From Bacteroidota bacterium (GTDB taxonomy: Bacteria; Bacteroidota; Bacteroidia; UKL13-3), in contig CANHJJ010000110.1 in the NCBI GenBank assembly GCA_947460565.1, positions 1 through 6,488 on the forward strand: a stretch of DNA of 6,488 nt, read 5' to 3'. The translations under genes and the position numbers were made by a program. Shown here one piece after another: positions 5,496 through 6,488 of this stretch; within the stretch, counting starts at the first letter, position 1; every line of letters begins with the position of its first letter. A model generated the notes under the pieces. It was not told where the DNA came from, made no database searches, and saw only the letters and a list, made by a program, of their open reading frames with translations.

Positions 5496-5513
5496 TCTTC
5501 TCTAATTATGATG

Positions 5514-5558
5514 CAAAACTAAAACTGGAAGAAATAGAAAACGGTAACAAATGTCACA
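5514..5558 (-). promoter_or_regulatory. Crp/Fnr-type operator plus -7 box, promoter of CoA-disulfide reductase-like gene
   Basis: The minus-strand operator TGTGACATTTGTTACC (5558-5543) is followed after 21 nt by TAGTTTTG (5521-5514), a perfect TAnnTTTG box. The predicted start is near 5508-5511, about 15 nt before ATG 5495. There is no TTTG at the -33 position, consistent with activator dependence. The operator centre falls near -40, as in class II Crp promoters. The regulator gene ends about 90 nt upstream. Confidence 0.75.
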
Positions 5559-5647
5559 TATTGGCGATAGCTCCAATAAATCATTTTATGGATAGTCAAG
5601 ATAAAACATTCCTCACTAAACCCTTTTCCCTATAACCTATTGTCTAA

Positions 5648-6268
5648 TCAGTGTAGTATGATTTTATTTCTACCCAGTGTTACCAAGCCTTCTTGTTCCA
5701 TTTGTTTAAGTAGTCTAGAAACGACAACACGGGCTGTACCGAGCTCATTGGCTATATGTTCGTGAGTAATAACAAGGGTATTGTTATCGTTGATTTGGCA
5801 TTTCTTCTTGATAAAATCGAGTAGGCGTTCATCTAATTTTTTAAAGGCGATGGCATTCACTACATCAAGTAGTTCTTCAAATCTTTTGTGGTATAACCTA
5901 AAAATATAATCAAGCCATTCTGGGTAATCTTTGATGAGGATGTTCACCTTGTCTATAGGCACAAAAAGGATTTCAGTAGGCTCTTCAGCAATGGCTTTTA
6001 CCTTGCTGGTATCATGGTGCATACCCCCTAAAAAGGACATGATACAGCTTTCGCCTGCTTTGATATAATACAATAGAATTTCTCTGTCGTCATCATCGGT
6101 ACGCATCACTCTGATGCTACCGCTCATCACTATGGGAATTGCCTTGATATAGGCATTTTCATTCAGTATCACATCTCCTTCAGCAAAGGTTTTAGTAAAG
6201 CCATAATCTATAAGCTTTTCGTTTATCTCAGGGGTATACTTAAACTCTAATATCTTATCCAATTCCAT
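5648..6268 (-). CDS. Crp/Fnr-family transcriptional regulator
   Basis: A 206-residue protein with an N-terminal cyclic-nucleotide-type sensor barrel (about 20-118), a dimerisation helix (about 118-145) and a winged helix-turn-helix (about 150-206). The HTH reads ITHEHIANELG-TARVVVSRLLKQMEQEGLV (167-196). Arg180 and Arg185 match the DNA-contacting arginines of E. coli CRP, while the glutamate expected at 181 is valine. It lacks an N-terminal Fe-S cysteine cluster like that of FNR; cysteines are at 75 and 157 only, and Cys75 in the barrel could be a thiol sensor. The ligand is unknown. It is the obvious candidate to bind the three matching operators downstream. No matching operator is seen upstream of its own start, so autoregulation is not evident. 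Confidence 0.93.
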   Translation of the reverse strand: MELDKILEFKYTPEINEKLIDYGFTKTFAEGDVILNENAYIKAIPIVMSGSIRVMRTDDDDREILLYYIKAGESCIMSFLGGMHHDTSKVKAIAEEPTEILFVPIDKVNILIKDYPEWLDYIFRLYHKRFEELLDVVNAIAFKKLDERLLDFIKKKCQINDNNTLVITHEHIANELGTARVVVSRLLKQMEQEGLVTLGRNKIILH

Positions 6269-6322
6269 AAGGCGAATATAAAGGTAATGCTAAAGTAGTA
6301 GTAATAAATCTGCGTCTGGCAA

Positions 6323-6488
6323 TTAGCATTTTTCAAATACCAATGCCACACCCTGACCCACACCAATACACATGGTAGCAAGACCATAGCGAACATTGCG
6401 TTTTTGCATTTCGTGTATCAAGGTAGTTGAAATCCTTGCACCACTGCCTCCTAGCGGATGACCAATGGCTATAGCGCCTCCATTTACA
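6323..6488 (-). CDS. Thiolase (acetyl-CoA acyltransferase), C-terminal fragment
   Basis: The last 55 codons of a thiolase, running off the right edge of the window, so the N-terminal part including the nucleophilic cysteine is not seen. Visible motifs are NGGAIAIGHPLGGSGAR with the active-site histidine, and the terminal CIGVGQGVALVFE with the second catalytic cysteine. It would catalyse thiolytic cleavage or condensation of acyl-CoA in fatty acid or acetoacetyl-CoA metabolism. It ends 54 nt before the regulator start and is probably an ordinary metabolic neighbour; a functional link to the sulfur island is not supported. Confidence 0.92.
   Translation of the reverse strand, partial: VNGGAIAIGHPLGGSGARISTTLIHEMQKRNVRYGLATMCIGVGQGVALVFEKC

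Noticed and set aside
5560..5577. Short inverted repeat ATTGG...CCAAT as terminator of the regulator gene
   Set aside because: Only five pairs, interrupted inside, with no U-tract; it also touches the operator at 5543-5558. Too weak to call.
6269..6322. Possible autoregulatory operator or promoter upstream of the Crp/Fnr gene
   Set aside because: No TGTrACnTnnGTTrC match was found. A TACCTTTA box (6279-6286) is one mismatch from TAnnTTTG but has no good -33 element at the right distance.

Overview
The window looks like a chromosomal stretch of a low-GC member of the Bacteroidota. The evidence is AT-rich coding sequence, starts mostly preceded by A-rich DNA rather than a Shine-Dalgarno sequence, promoter boxes that fit the TAnnTTTG (-7) consensus of this phylum, and small membrane proteins (DUF6132-like, DUF2892-like) that I associate with Bacteroidota. 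This assignment is inference; there is no rRNA or other marker gene here. Every gene I can support is on the minus strand, so transcription runs from high to low coordinates.

Layout, in the direction of transcription. (a) 6488-6323: the C-terminal end of a thiolase, cut by the window edge. (b) 6268-5648: a Crp/Fnr-family regulator. (c) 5495-3807: a CoA-disulfide-reductase-like flavoprotein fused to a rhodanese domain. (d) 3712-2902: a DUF2892-type membrane protein followed by a SAM-dependent methyltransferase. (e) 2831-464: a tight seven-gene run encoding a DUF6132-like membrane protein, a heavy-metal-associated (HMA) domain protein, two single-domain rhodaneses, a small cysteine-containing membrane protein, a thioredoxin, and a lipoprotein carrying rhodanese plus thioredoxin. 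(f) 367-116: a small membrane-anchored zinc-ribbon protein of unknown role. The left edge has a perfect inverted repeat that may be a terminator.

Blocks c-e form a sulfur and thiol redox island with four rhodanese domains, two thioredoxin domains and a CoA-disulfide/persulfide reductase. The likely role is handling of sulfane sulfur or persulfides: rhodaneses move the sulfur, and thioredoxins and the flavoprotein reduce it. The lipoprotein fusion would place part of this chemistry in the periplasm. No persulfide dioxygenase, sulfide:quinone reductase or TauE/YeeE transporter is visible here.

The most striking signal is regulatory. Upstream of each of the three units c, d and e lies a Crp/Fnr-type operator (pattern TGTrACnTnnGTTrCm, minus strand). 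In all three cases it is followed after exactly 21 bases by a TAnnTTTG-like box (two perfect, one 7 of 8). The operator centre would fall near -40 of the start site, the geometry of a class II Crp-activated promoter. The natural candidate activator is the Crp/Fnr gene just upstream. The island therefore reads as a three-operon regulon under one Crp-family switch.
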